Origin: Amycolatopsis antarctica | GTDB taxonomy: Bacteria; Actinomycetota; Actinomycetes; Mycobacteriales; Pseudonocardiaceae | Assembly (NCBI RefSeq): GCF_002262875.1 | Contig: NZ_NKYE01000015.1 | Coordinates: 123,805 to 187,804, forward strand | Length of the DNA: 64,000 nucleotides | Direction of reading: 5' to 3' | Part shown: positions 6,142 through 26,800 of the stretch, one piece after another | How the letters are laid out: every line of letters starts with the position of its first letter | Position numbering within the stretch: the first letter of the stretch is position 1 | Made by a program: the position numbers and the translations under genes | The notes under the pieces: generated by a model | Told to the model about the DNA's origin: nothing | Database searches by the model: none | The model's input: the letters and a program-made list of their open reading frames with translations, nothing else

Positions 6142-8490
6142 ATGGAGCAGAGCAATTCGCCGGCCGACGACCGGCGCGGACCGCGCGATGTCGGCCGTCG
6201 CCGATTCCTGGGTTACCTGCTGGCCGCGCCCACGCTCGCCGCGGCGGCGCAGCTCGGTGGGCCGGCCGCCGCCGATGCACAGGGCCTGCCCATCCCGCAG
6301 CTCCCGATACCCGAGCCCTCCGACGTCTACGACCTCAGTGACCTGCTGGTCGAGACCGCCCTGCCGACCTCGAACCTCATCACGGTCACGATGAACAAGG
6401 ATGGGACGGCCTCGTTCGAGCTGCCGCGGCAGGAGAGCGGCCAGGGCATCACCACCATGGCGGCGATGCTCATCGCGGAGGAGCTCGACCTGCCACTGGA
6501 GAAGGTCAACGTCACGCTGGCAGACGCGCGCCCGGAACTGCTGTTCAACCAGTTCACCGCGGGTTCGAGCACGGTGCTGACCACCTACACGCCGATCCGC
6601 ACGGCGGCCGCCATCGTGAAGGGGCAGCTACTCAAGGCGGCCTCCCTCCAACTCGGCGAGGCCGTGGGCACGCTGGCCAGCAAGCTGGGCGTGATCACCT
6701 CGACCGCGGGCGCGGCGCTGAACTACGGCGAACTGGCCGAGGTCGCCGCCAGCCTCACCACCGAGCCGATCGAGGCGATCCTCAAGCCGGAGTCCGAGTT
6801 CCGCATCATCGGCAAGCCGCAGAACCGGATCGACTCCCGGGAGGCGGTCACCGGCACGAAGCAGTACGCCATGGATCTCGACATCCCGGACGCGCTGCCG
6901 ACCATGGTGTGCCGGCCGCCCACGATCAAGGGCAAGGTCAAGTCGGTCCGCAATCTCGATGCCGTGCGGCAGATGCCGGGCATCACCGACGTCGTGCCGA
7001 TCGCGACGGGTGTCGCGGTACGCGGCCGCACCTTCGGCCAGTGCATCGACGCCGTCCGGACGATCGACGCCGAATGGGGGCCGGGCAGCGTCGACGGGAT
7101 GTCCGACGAGACCGTGCTCGCCGACCTGCGCAAGGCCGAGATTCCTCTGGCCGTACCGAATCTCCCGCTGTACGAGACCGTCGAGGGCGACTTCGTCTTC
7201 CACTTCCGCAACAACGCGGCACTGGAGCCGAACACCGCGGTCGCCGACGTTCGCGAGGACAGCGCGGAACTCTGGGCGCCGCTGCAGTCGCCGATCCTGA
7301 CCAAGCAGGAGGTGGCGAAGCTTCTCGGCATGCCCCAGGAGAAGGTCGCAGTGCACGTCCAGCAGGCGGGCGGCGCCTTCGGCCGACGCATGTTCAGCGA
7401 TGTCGCGCTGGAAGCGGCGGAGATCTCACAGAAGATCGGCAAGCCGGTCAAGCTGATGTGGCACCGCACCGACGAGTGCCGTCAGGGCCGGACGCACCCG
7501 ATGTGCACCTCGCGGATCCGGGTCGCCCACTCCGGGGGCGCGGTGCTCTCCTTCGAACAGCGGCACACCGGGGTCTCCACCGACTACACACAGGGTTTCG
7601 GCGAGATCCTGGTGAACCAGGTGGCCAAGCTGCCGCCGCTGGGCATCCCCAACGAGGTGGGGCTGTCCATCCCGATCTTCCTGCTGACCGCGAACGTGCC
7701 GTACAAGTTCGGGGTCACCACCCAGCTTCTCAACGAGATCTACGAGTTCGACACCTTCCCCACCGGCAGTGTGCGGAACCTGTTCAACTCCGAGGTGGTC
7801 ACCTCCCGGGAGATCGTCGTCGACGAGGTGGCACGCAAGCTCGGCAAGGACCCGTACGAGTTCCGCAAGGAGTACCTCGACGAGCAGCGCCTGCTCGATG
7901 TGCTGAACAAGGCCGCCGAGGTCGGCAAGTGGGGCAGGCCGATGGAACCCGGCACGGCGCAGGGAATCTGTGTGCACAAGGAGTACAAGGGCGTCAACGC
8001 GACGATGGTGGAGATCGACTGCCGCCCGGAGACGGTCAACCGGCCGATCCGCGACGGCGTCACCGGACCACGGGTGACGAAGGTGGTCACCGCGATCGAC
8101 ACCGGCCTGACGATCAACCCGCGCGGGCTGGAAGCCCAGATGCAGGGCGGGATCATGGACGGCATCGCGCAGGCGCTGACGTCCAGTCTGCACCTGCAGG
8201 ACGGTGTGTTCCTCGAAGGTAGCTGGGACGACTATTTCTACACCCGGCAGTGGAACACCCCGCCGGAGATGGAGATCGTCATCATGCCGCCCACCACCGG
8301 ACGGCCGGGTGGCGCGGGAGAGTTCGGCGTCGCGGCGTCGATGGCTGCCGTGGCCTGTGCCTACGCCAGGGCGACGGGCACCGTGCCGACGAGCTTCCCG
8401 ATCAACCACGGCACGCTCGGCTTCACGCCGAAGTCCGTCATCCCGCCCGTGCCGGAATCGCCGACCGACGGCCTGAACTTCGCGTTCTGA
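6142..8490 (+). CDS. Exported molybdopterin-binding subunit of an aldehyde/xanthine oxidase-family hydroxylase
   Basis: A 782-residue large subunit of the molybdenum hydroxylase family, closest in layout to isoquinoline 1-oxidoreductase beta (IorB) and periplasmic aldehyde oxidoreductases. Residues 17-45 form a twin-arginine signal (RRRFLGYLLAA...AAADA), so the folded enzyme should be exported with its small partner. Cofactor segments include QQAGGAFGRR (about 410), LEPNTAVADV, and RPGGAGEFG, whose Glu727 is the expected catalytic base. ATG 6142 sits 9 nt after GAGAGGA. The [2Fe-2S] subunit follows 11 nt downstream. No FAD subunit is present, consistent with electron transfer to a membrane or periplasmic carrier. 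The substrate is unknown. Confidence 0.9.
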   Translation: MEQSNSPADDRRGPRDVGRRRFLGYLLAAPTLAAAAQLGGPAAADAQGLPIPQLPIPEPSDVYDLSDLLVETALPTSNLITVTMNKDGTASFELPRQESGQGITTMAAMLIAEELDLPLEKVNVTLADARPELLFNQFTAGSSTVLTTYTPIRTAAAIVKGQLLKAASLQLGEAVGTLASKLGVITSTAGAALNYGELAEVAASLTTEPIEAILKPESEFRIIGKPQNRIDSREAVTGTKQYAMDLDIPDALPTMVCRPPTIKGKVKSVRNLDAVRQMPGITDVVPIATGVAVRGRTFGQCIDAVRTIDAEWGPGSVDGMSDETVLADLRKAEIPLAVPNLPLYETVEGDFVFHFRNNAALEPNTAVADVREDSAELWAPLQSPILTKQEVAKLLGMPQEKVAVHVQQAGGAFGRRMFSDVALEAAEISQKIGKPVKLMWHRTDECRQGRTHPMCTSRIRVAHSGGAVLSFEQRHTGVSTDYTQGFGEILVNQVAKLPPLGIPNEVGLSIPIFLLTANVPYKFGVTTQLLNEIYEFDTFPTGSVRNLFNSEVVTSREIVVDEVARKLGKDPYEFRKEYLDEQRLLDVLNKAAEVGKWGRPMEPGTAQGICVHKEYKGVNATMVEIDCRPETVNRPIRDGVTGPRVTKVVTAIDTGLTINPRGLEAQMQGGIMDGIAQALTSSLHLQDGVFLEGSWDDYFYTRQWNTPPEMEIVIMPPTTGRPGGAGEFGVAASMAAVACAYARATGTVPTSFPINHGTLGFTPKSVIPPVPESPTDGLNFAF

Positions 8491-8501
8491 GGAGAGATCT
8501 G

Positions 8502-8978
8502 TTGCCACAACACACGTTCAAGCTCAACGGCCGGCTGGTCACCGTCGACATCGAGGACGACGTCCGGCTGCTCTGGGTACTGCGTGACGTCCTCGGCGTC
8601 GACGGTCCGAAGTACGGCTGCGGGATCAACGTCTGCAAGGCGTGCACCTCGCACATCAACGGCAAGGCCTTCAATCCGTGCTCGGTGCGCGTCGGTGACA
8701 TCCAGCCGACCGACGAGGTCACCACCATCGAGGGTCTGCCCGCGACGGTCGGCCGGGACCTGCATCCGATGCAGGAAGCCTGGATCGAGCAGGACGTCGC
8801 CCAGTGCGGCTACTGCCAGCCCGGGCAGATCATGGCGGCCGTCGCCAAGGTCGAGCAGGCCAGGGCGGCGGGCCGCGAGATCGCGGACTCGGACCTCGAC
8901 GAGATCCGCAACATCTGCCGCTGCGGTACGTATTTCCGCATCCGCGAGGCGATCAAGGCGGGCGCCAAGAACATGTGA
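8502..8978 (+). CDS. [2Fe-2S] small subunit of the molybdenum hydroxylase
   Basis: A 158-residue two-cluster iron-sulfur subunit (IorA/CoxS type). The N-terminal plant-type ferredoxin domain holds the first cluster in YGCGINVCKACTSH plus a later Cys (NPCSV). The C-terminal helical domain holds the second in QCGYCQPGQIM and ICRCGTYFRI. It relays electrons from the molybdenum site of the preceding protein. The TTG start at 8502 is 5 nt after GGAGAG. Having no signal of its own, it presumably travels with the Tat-tagged large subunit. Confidence 0.92.
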   Translation: MPQHTFKLNGRLVTVDIEDDVRLLWVLRDVLGVDGPKYGCGINVCKACTSHINGKAFNPCSVRVGDIQPTDEVTTIEGLPATVGRDLHPMQEAWIEQDVAQCGYCQPGQIMAAVAKVEQARAAGREIADSDLDEIRNICRCGTYFRIREAIKAGAKNM

Positions 8979-8980
8979 CT

Positions 8981-8995
8981 CCCGGCGGCGCCGGG
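8981..8995 (+). terminator. Hairpin just after the molybdenum hydroxylase operon
   Basis: CCCGGC-GGC-GCCGGG forms a perfect 6-bp GC stem starting 3 nt after the stop codon. It has no U-tract. Confidence 0.45.
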
Positions 8996-9005
8996 GCCGG
9001 GTGGG

Positions 9006-9944
9006 ATGGCACTACTGTGCGGGAGTGCCGTCCGCACCGGGCGCGGCGGAAGCGGGGGCGATGTGCACGGGGGCGGGGACGCGGTTCGGACGGCCGGACT
9101 CCCGGCACGGTGCCGGTTGGTCCGGTCTCTGCGCGCGCTCGTGGTGGGTGACGCCTTCGGTGCGGCCGTCGACGCGGTACCCCGCACGGAGGGCCGCACG
9201 CTCCCGCCGGGCCGGTGGGAGTGGACCGACGACAGCGAGATGGCCTACTCGATCGCCGGCGAACTGGCCGAGCACCACCACGTCGAGCAGGACTCGCTGG
9301 TGCGCAGGTTCGCCGAGCGCCACGACGCGCGGCGCGGCTACGGCCGGGGCACCACGGACCTGTTGCGGCGGATCCGGGGCGGCGCGCACTGGCGGCTCGC
9401 CGCCTCCGAATCGTTCGGGGGCAGGGGATCCTGGGGCAACGGAGCGGCGATGCGGGTGGCACCGCTGGGTGCGTGGTTCGCGAGCGATCCCGGTGCCACG
9501 ACGAGCCAGGCCGCACTGAGCGCGGAAGTGACTCACAGCCACGCCGAGGCGATCGCCGTCGCCGCGGCTACCGCCGCGGTGTCCGGTCCGGACACGGAGC
9601 CTGCCGAGTTCCTCGGCGAGGTGGCGACCGTCGTCCGGGGCGGCCCGGTGCGCGACCGGATTCTGCGCACCGGGCGGATGACCGGCGAACCGGCGAACGC
9701 CGTGGCCGCGGCGGTCGGCAACGGAGCCGAGACTCGGGCCCTGGATACGGTGCCGTTCGCGATCTGGTGTGCCGCAACGCATCTCGCCGATTTCAGGGAG
9801 GCGATGTGGACGGCGGCGAGTGTCGGCGGCGACCGGGACACGATCTGCGCGATGGTCGGCGGGATCATCGGGAACACCGCGGAGATTCCGGAGCGGTGGT
9901 GGGCACACTGCGAGCCGCCGCCTCCGTGGACGATCCTGCCCTGA
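9006..9944 (+). CDS. ADP-ribosylglycohydrolase (DraG-like)
   Basis: Up to 312 residues. The conserved core starts at VVGDAFGAAVDAV and has both binuclear-metal motifs of the family: WTDDSEMAYSIA near the N-terminus and GGDRDTICAMVGGIIGN near the C-terminus. The catalytic loop GSWGNGAAMRVAPLG lies between them. The family removes ADP-ribose from proteins or small molecules. No ADP-ribosyltransferase is seen nearby, so the target is open. The first 35-40 residues look non-conserved; GTG 9063 or TTG 9117 may be the true start. Confidence 0.85.
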   Translation: MALLCGSAVRTGRGGSGGDVHGGGDAVRTAGLPARCRLVRSLRALVVGDAFGAAVDAVPRTEGRTLPPGRWEWTDDSEMAYSIAGELAEHHHVEQDSLVRRFAERHDARRGYGRGTTDLLRRIRGGAHWRLAASESFGGRGSWGNGAAMRVAPLGAWFASDPGATTSQAALSAEVTHSHAEAIAVAAATAAVSGPDTEPAEFLGEVATVVRGGPVRDRILRTGRMTGEPANAVAAAVGNGAETRALDTVPFAIWCAATHLADFREAMWTAASVGGDRDTICAMVGGIIGNTAEIPERWWAHCEPPPPWTILP

Positions 9945-10024
9945 GTACCTGGCCGCGAGTGTCGAGCCGGAACCCCGGCCTTCCGCAGCTGTCCCGCGAC
10001 CCGGTGTCACCTGATTCGGTGAGT

Positions 10025-10042
10025 CATGCGCATGTTCGCATG
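10025..10042. promoter_or_regulatory. Palindrome resembling an ArsR/SmtB-type metal-sensor operator
   Basis: CATGCG-CATGTT-CGCATG has perfect 6-bp arms and the ATG..CAT half-site character of SmtB/NmtR operators. It lies 43 bp before the start of a histidine-rich protein, just upstream of a TATTCT (10049-10054) that could be its -10 box. Metal control is an inference from motif and target. Confidence 0.45.
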
Positions 10043-10084
10043 CGTGGTTATTCTGGCGCCGACACCGCCGATGGAGGGAATTCC

Positions 10085-10399
<315 letters not shown>

Positions 10400-10440
10400 G
10401 CGGAAGACCGGGCGCCGGCCCGCGCAGAGGTTCGGCGTCC

Positions 10441-10453
10441 GTCCGAAGTGGAC
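10441..10453. repeat. GTCC-N5-GGAC palindrome, intergenic copy
   Basis: Core GAAGT. It lies in the 75-nt gap between the convergent His-rich gene and the SDR gene. Confidence 0.5.
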
Positions 10454-10474
10454 GAAAGCAGAGGGCCGTGCTCG

Positions 10475-11362
10475 TTACCCCAGGCCGTAGGTGACGCCGG
10501 TGAGCCCCTCGGAGACGTCCCAGAGCCGGCGTGCGACGGCCGGATCGCTGGCCTCCGCCGAGCGGCCGACCAGCGCGGGTTTGCCGTGCAGTTCGAAGCG
10601 CCCGTCCGGGCCCACGTAACTGGCACCCGGCAGGTCCCTGGTCGCGGCGAACACCGTGGGCAGCGCAGCCTGTTCACGGGTCTGCGCGAAGAACCGGCCG
10701 GCCAGGTGCACCCCGGCGACCAGGAACCTGTTGCGGCCCTTGGTGCCCAGGTTGGTCGCGGCGTAGCCGGGATGTGCCGCCAGCGCGCGTACCGCCGAGC
10801 CGGTTTCTTCGAGGCGCCGCTGGAGTTCGAGCGTGAACAGCAGATTCGCCAGCTTGGACTGCCCGTAGGCCTTCACCAGGCCGTAGCCGCCCGCCCGCAG
10901 GTCGAGGTCGTCGAAGTGAATAGTGCCCGCACGGTGGGCGCCGGAGGACAGGGTGACCACGCGCCCGGTGACATGCGGCAGCAGCAGGTTGGTGAGCGCG
11001 AAGGGGCCGAGGTGGTTGGTGCCGAACTGGGTCTCGAAACCGTCCGCGGTCCGCGATTCGGGCACCATGGCGACGCCGGCGTTGTTCACCAGGACGGCGA
11101 TCTCGCCATCCCAGGCCGCGGCGAACGCGCGTACCGAGGCGAGGTCCGCGAGATCGAGCCGCCGCACCTCGGGGCTGCCGCCGATCTCCCGCGCCGCTTC
11201 CTCACCGCGCCGGGCGTCCCGTACGGCGAGCACGACGTGGGCGCCGGCGCGGGCGAACAGGGTGGCGGTGCCGAGTCCGACACCGCTGTTCGCCCCGGTG
11301 ACCACCACCGTCCGTCCGTGCAGATCCGGCATGTCCGCGGCGCTGGGTCCGTGCCTGTCCAT
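10475..11362 (-). CDS. Short-chain dehydrogenase/reductase (retinol dehydrogenase/protochlorophyllide reductase-like)
   Basis: A 295-residue classical SDR. It has the NAD(P)-binding loop TGANSGVG, NNAGVA, a catalytic Ser in TLSSGAH, Tyr-Lys in YGQSK and the PGYAATNLG loop. It should oxidise or reduce a hydroxyl/carbonyl with NADP(H). It starts 57 nt after the stop of NRPS-C on the same strand, so it could be the last gene of the peptide operon and tailor the product. This SDR subclass is common in actinomycetes outside biosynthetic loci, so membership is uncertain. The ATG at 11362 has a weak ribosome-binding site. Confidence 0.85.
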   Translation of the reverse strand: MDRHGPSAADMPDLHGRTVVVTGANSGVGLGTATLFARAGAHVVLAVRDARRGEEAAREIGGSPEVRRLDLADLASVRAFAAAWDGEIAVLVNNAGVAMVPESRTADGFETQFGTNHLGPFALTNLLLPHVTGRVVTLSSGAHRAGTIHFDDLDLRAGGYGLVKAYGQSKLANLLFTLELQRRLEETGSAVRALAAHPGYAATNLGTKGRNRFLVAGVHLAGRFFAQTREQAALPTVFAATRDLPGASYVGPDGRFELHGKPALVGRSAEASDPAVARRLWDVSEGLTGVTYGLG

Positions 11363-11419
11363 GGTCCCGACTCTAACGCCGCGCACCCTCGGCGGCGCGG
11401 GACGGTGGCCGGCGCACCG

Positions 11420-20802
<9,383 letters not shown>

Positions 20803-20806
<4 letters not shown>

Positions 20807-23800
20807 CGCCCGACCTCCTCCGCCGGTTCGAGCAGCACCGCGGCGACCTCGTCGCCGTGCTGCTCGCGGACCACCGAGCCCAGCGCCGAGGAGAGTTCCG
20901 CGAGCGTTCGCGCGCCGAGGAACGGCTCGAACACGATGTCGAGGTTCAGCGCGGTGCACACGCGGAACGCGAGCTGGGTGGCGAGCAGCGAGTTCCCGCC
21001 GAGCGCGTAGAAGTTGTCGTCGACCCCGGCTCTCTCCACCCCCAGCAGCTCTTCCCAGGTCATCGCCAGCAGCTCCTCCAGCGGCACCCGTGGTGCCCGG
21101 AACCGGCGCGCCGCCTCCTCGCCGCGCATGCGCGGATCGGGCAGGGCCTTGCGGTCGACCTTGCCGTTCGGGTTGAGCGGGATCTCCTCGATCGCCACCA
21201 GCGCGGAGGGCACCAGGTAGCCGGGCAACCGCTCGGCCAGGTAGTCCATCAGTTCACCGGGATCGACCTCGGTCCTCGGCACGTAGTAGCCGACGAGGCG
21301 CCGGGTGGCCCGATCCCTGCCGACGACGGCCGCCACCGACCGGGCGACGGCGGGATGCGCGGCGAGCGCCATCTCCACCTCGCCCGGCTCGACCCGGTAG
21401 CCGTTGATCTTCACCTGGTCGTCGACCCGGCCGTGGAACTCCAGGTTGCCCTCCGGCAGCCAGCGGCCGAGGTCGCCGGTGCGGTACATGCGGGCCCCTG
21501 GCCCGTCGGCGAACGGATCCGGGACGAACCGGTCGGCGGTGAGCGCGGCTCGTCCGGCGTAGCCGCGGACGACGCAGGCGCCGCCGATGTACAGCTCGCC
21601 GGGAACACCGACCGGGGCCGGGTTCATCGCTGCGTCCAGCACGTACATCGTGGTGTTGGGGATCGCCCGGCCGATCGGCAGCAGATCGGAGTCCACCGGC
21701 CCGTCCGTGTGGTAGACGGTGTTGCCCACCGAGGCCTCGGTGGGGCCGTACTCGTTGAGCACCACGGTGTCCGGGTCGAGCGCGCGCCACGCGGCGAGGT
21801 TGCGGGCCGGGAACGCGTCGGCGCCGACCACCAGCGTCCCGGCGAGTTTCCTGGCCGACGCCCGGCCGAGAAGCTGCCCGAGCATGTCCAGGTGCCCGGG
21901 TGTCATCTTGATGAACGAGAAGGGCGCGAGTTCGGCCAGCCGCCTGCCCAGGCGCGCGGCGTCCAGCGACTCGGGCAGCACGCACACGCGCTGCCCGAGG
22001 ATCAGCGGGGTGTACAGATTCGGCACGATCATGTCGAAGGCGAAGGAGGAGAACACCGGCGCGCCACCGTCGCCGCGGCTCGCGTACTCCTGCACGCACC
22101 AGCCGAGGTAGTTCACCACGCCGGAATGCGGCACCAGCACGCCCTTCGGCCTTCCGGTGGAACCGGAGGTGTAGATCACGTACGCCAGGTCCTCCGGCTC
22201 ACTGGTCCGGCCGGGACTGGTCGACGGCCGCGGCTCAACCCCGGCCTCCGGGGCGTCCGCGGTGAGCACCGTCCACTCGCCACCGGGGACCCGGTCGGCC
22301 ACCGCCGTGCGGGTCACCACCAGCGCGGCGCCCGCGTCCTCGAGCAGGAACCGCAAGCGCTCGTGCGGGTACTGCGGATCGAGCGGCAGGTACGCGGCAC
22401 CGGACTTCAGCACACCGAGCAGCGTGACCACCATGTGCGCGTCCCGTTCCAGGCAGACGCCGACCACGGACTCCGGCCCGGCACCCAGCGCGCGCAGCCG
22501 GTGCGCGAGCCGATTGGCGCGGGCGTCGAGTTCGGCGTAGCTCAGCTCGATGTCCTCGTCCACCACGGCGATCGCGTCCGGTGTCCGCAACGCCTGGCGT
22601 TCGATCAGCTCGTGCACGCACAGGTCCACGGGATACTCGGCGGCGGGCATGTTCCAGTCGCGCAGGACCTTTCCCCGTTCCCCGGTGTCGAGCGGGGAGA
22701 AGGTGTCGTGGCGTTGTTCGGCCTCGGTCATCGCGGTGAGCACGGCGAGGTAGTACCCGCGGATCGCCTCGGCCTGCTCGTCGGTGAGCTTCGCGGTGTA
22801 GTAGTCCAGCCGCAGCAGGAGCTGCGAGGAGCGCGGATTGCGCAGGAAACCGGTGGACAGCGCGAAACTGGTCGGTTCGGCGCGGTACTCGGTGGTCGAC
22901 TCGATCCGGTCGTCCAGGATCTCCACGCCGGAGCCGATCACGTCCTGCATGACGTGGAAATGGTTGTACAGGAACGTGTTGTCGAACAGTTCGACGCCGC
23001 CGAGATCCCACTGCATCCTGGCCAGCGGGTACCTCCGGTGCGGCAGCAGGTCCTCCTCCGCGTGGAAGACCCGGCGCACCAGGTCGAGCCACGTACCCCC
23101 GGCGATCTCCGCCCGGATCGGCGGCACGTTCAGGAACATGCCCCGCACGTCGGTGCTGTCCACGTCCTCCGGCCTGCCGTGCGCGGTCAGCCCGGTCACG
23201 ACGTCGGTCTGGCCGGTCGACTGGCTCATCACCTTCATGTGCGCGGCCAGCAGCACGCTCTTGAACGGCACACCGGCCTTCGCGGCCAGCTCCAGCAGCG
23301 CGTCGCACACCTCCAGCGGGATCAGGGCCTCCAGCGAGCGGTGGCTGGCGGTGCGCGTCGAGGTGAAGCGCCACTGCCGCACCTCGCCCTCGGTCTCGCC
23401 GTGCACCGCCGAGTCGTAGTCGTCCGCACCGGCCGGTCCGGACGCCCGCGCCGGCCACAGGGGCAGCGGGACGGGCGCGTACCCGTCCAGGGTGTCCTGC
23501 CAGTACCGCTTCGACTCCGGCGAGGCGATGGCCGCGCGTTCGAGTTCGATGAAGTCGCGGAACTGGGAGGCCGGAGCCGGGGTGGGTGCGGTCGCGGGGT
23601 CGTCCAGCAGCGCCAGGTAGCGGCCCAGCACCTCCGCCTGGGTGGAGAACAGACTCCAGCCGTCGAAGATCGCGTGGTGCTCGGTGACCGTCCACTGGAA
23701 GGTGTGCTCGGTGCGCCGGTGCAGCAGGTAGCGCAGGAAGGGCGGCTCGGCCAGCTCGAACGGGCGGTGGCGCTCGGCGTGCAGCACGTCCAGCAGCTCC

Positions 23801-26800
23801 GCCTCCTGCTCTCGCTCGGAACGGCCGCGCAGGTCGTGCACCTCGATGGGCAGCGTGGCCGTCGGGTACACGAGCTGCATCGGCTCGCGATAGGTGCCCA
23901 TGTCGAAGGCGGTGCGCAGAATGGGGTGCCGCTCCACCACGTCGGCCACGGCGCGGCCGAAGAGATCCGCGTCGAACCGCGCGCGCAGATGGAAGCTGTT
24001 CACGTTGTGGTACGGGAGGTTCTCGGCGTCGGCCACCATGTGGTAGACCATTCCCGCCTGCAGCACCGACATGGGGTAGGCGTCCACCAGCCCGGCCGGC
24101 AGCTTCTCCCGGTCGTCCTCCGCGATCAGCGCGAACGGTGTGCGCACCCGCTCGGTCCGCTCCACTTCCCGCACCGCGCCCGCCAGTTCCCGGATCGTCG
24201 GGGTGCGGAACAGGTCCTGCAGGGTGAACTCCAGCCCGCGCTCCTTCGCCAGCCCCAGCACCTGCAGGCTGCGGATGGAGTCGCCGCCGAGGTCGAAGAA
24301 GCTGTCGCACACGCCGACCCGGTCGACGTCGAGTACCTCCCCCCAGACCGCGGCCAGGCGCTCCTCCACCGATGTCGCCGGCGCCTGGTAGGCCTGCGCG
24401 AGTTCCGGCCGCACCGACTCGGGTTCGGGCAGCCTGCGCCGGTCGACCTTGCCGTTCACCGTCATCGGCAGTTCGTCGAGGAAGACGAAGACCGCGGGCA
24501 CCATGTACTCCGGCAGCCTGCGCGCCAGGTACTCCCGCAGCACGCCGGTGGTGACCCCTGCTCCGGCGACGACGTACCCGGCCAGCCGCGCGGCGGAACC
24601 CGCGTTCGCCTGGGCGCGTACCGCCGCCGCGTGCACCTCGGGATGCCGCCCCAGCTCGGCCTCGACCTCGCCGAGCTCGATCCGGAATCCCCGGATCTTC
24701 ACCTGTTCGTCGTTGCGCCCCAGATATTCGAGTTGCCCGTCGGCGCGGAAGCGGCCGAGGTCGCCGGTGCGGTAGAGCCGGGCGCCCGGCAGGCCGCCGA
24801 ACGGGTCAGGGACGAACCGCTCCGCCGTCAGACCGGGCCTGCCTAGGTAACCCCGGGCCACTCCCGCGCCGCCGACGTGCAGTTCGCCCGGGATGCCCAC
24901 CGGGACCGGGCTGCCCCAGCGGTCGATCACGTGCACGCGCAGATCCGGTATGGGCACGCCGATCGGGCTCGCCTCACCGTCCACATCGGACGCCGACAGC
25001 GGACGGTAGGTGACGTGCACGGTCGTCTCGGTGATCCCGTACATGTTGACCAGCCGGGGACCGGTCTCGCCGTGCCGGGCGAACCAGCGCCGCACGCTGC
25101 CCGCGTCCAGTGCCTCGCCGCCGAAGATCACCACCCGCAGGACGAGCCCTTCGCGCAGGTCCTCCCGCTCGGCGTCGGCCTCGACCAGGCCCCGGAACGC
25201 CGAGGGGGTCTGGTTCAGCACGGTGACCCCCTCGGCCGCGACCAGCTCGTGGAAGGCGTGCGGTGACCGGGCGACCGCCTGCGGAACCGTCACCAGCCGC
25301 CCGCCGTGACACAGTGCGCCCCACAGTTCCCACACCGAGAAGTCGAAGGCGTACGAATGGAACATCGTCCACACGTCCTGCTCACCGAAGGCGAACCAGT
25401 CCCGGGTGGCCGCGAGCAGCCGCACCACGTTGCGGTGCGGGATCGCGACCCCCTTGGGCAGGCCGCTGGAACCGGAGGTGTGGATGACGTAGGCGAGATC
25501 GTCCGGCGAACCGTGCCAGCGGGGGGCGGTGTCCGGCGCGGCGGTGAGATCGGCAGCGAGATCGTCCTGGCCGAGTACGGGCCAAGGGCCCTCCGGTAGC
25601 AGTCCCGCGGACGCCGGATCGGCGAGCACCATCGCCGCGCGTGCGTCCTCGAGCAGGAATCGCTTGCGTTCCAACGGATACTGCGGATCTATCGGCAGGT
25701 ACGCGCCACCCGACTTCAGCACCGCAAGCAGCATCACCACGAGGCCGGCCGAGCGTTCCGCGCAGACCCCGACCACTGTTTCCGGGCCCGCACCGCGGGC
25801 CCGCAGGACGTGTGCGAGCCGGTTGGCCCGCCGGTCCAGTTCGGCGTAGGTGAGGGACTCGGCGCCGTCGGTGACGGCGACCGCGTGCGGGCTGGCGGCG
25901 GCGTGCCCGGCGACCAGTTCGTGCAGGCACTCCCGTACCGGATGATCGTCCCCGGCGGCGGGCAGCAGCCGCCGGTCCGCCTCGGTGAACAGGTCGACCT
26001 CGCCGACCCGCAGCGCCGGATCGGCCAGCACCTGGTCCAGGACCCGCAGATACCGCGCGATCAGCCGCTCCACGGTGTCCTCGTCGAAGAGGTCGGTGTT
26101 GTACTCGACCTCCACTCGCATGTCGCCTGCGTCGTCGAGGACGGACCAGGTGAGGTCGAACTTGGCCGTGCCGCGCTCCACCGGGATACCGGACAGGCCC
26201 GCCGCGCCGAGGCGGTGCTCTGCGGGCGCGTCCTGCATCCCGAACACGACCTGGGCGATCGGGCCGTGGTCGAGCACCCGGTCCAGGCCCAGCTCGGTGA
26301 CCAGGCGCTCGAACGGGACCTCCGCGTTGCCCACCGCCTGCGCCACGATCTCGCGGACGCGGGCGAGGATCTCGGTGAAGGCGGGGTTGCCGGAGACGTC
26401 CGTGCGCAGGGCGACGGTGTTGACGAGCAGGCCGACCATGTTCTCCAGGTCCCGCCCGTCCCGGGTGGCCATCGGGGTGCCGACGACGACGTCCTCCTGC
26501 CCGCTGGTGCGGGCCAGCAGCACGGTGAACGCGGCCAGCATCGTGGCGAACGGTGTCGCCCCGGCCGCGGCGCTGTAGGCCCGCATCGTCACCGCGGTGG
26601 AGGCGGGGACGGCGAACGTGCGGGTACGGCCGGTGAAGGTCTGCATGGCGGGGCGGGGCCGGTCGGTGGGCAGGGCGAGCAGCGGGGGCGCCCCGGCGAG
26701 CTGGTTCCGCCAGTACCGCACCTGATCGTCGAGTTCGCCCGCTTCCCAGCGGCGGCGCTCCCGGGCGGCGAGGACGTGGTAACGGGGGGCCTGCCTGGCC

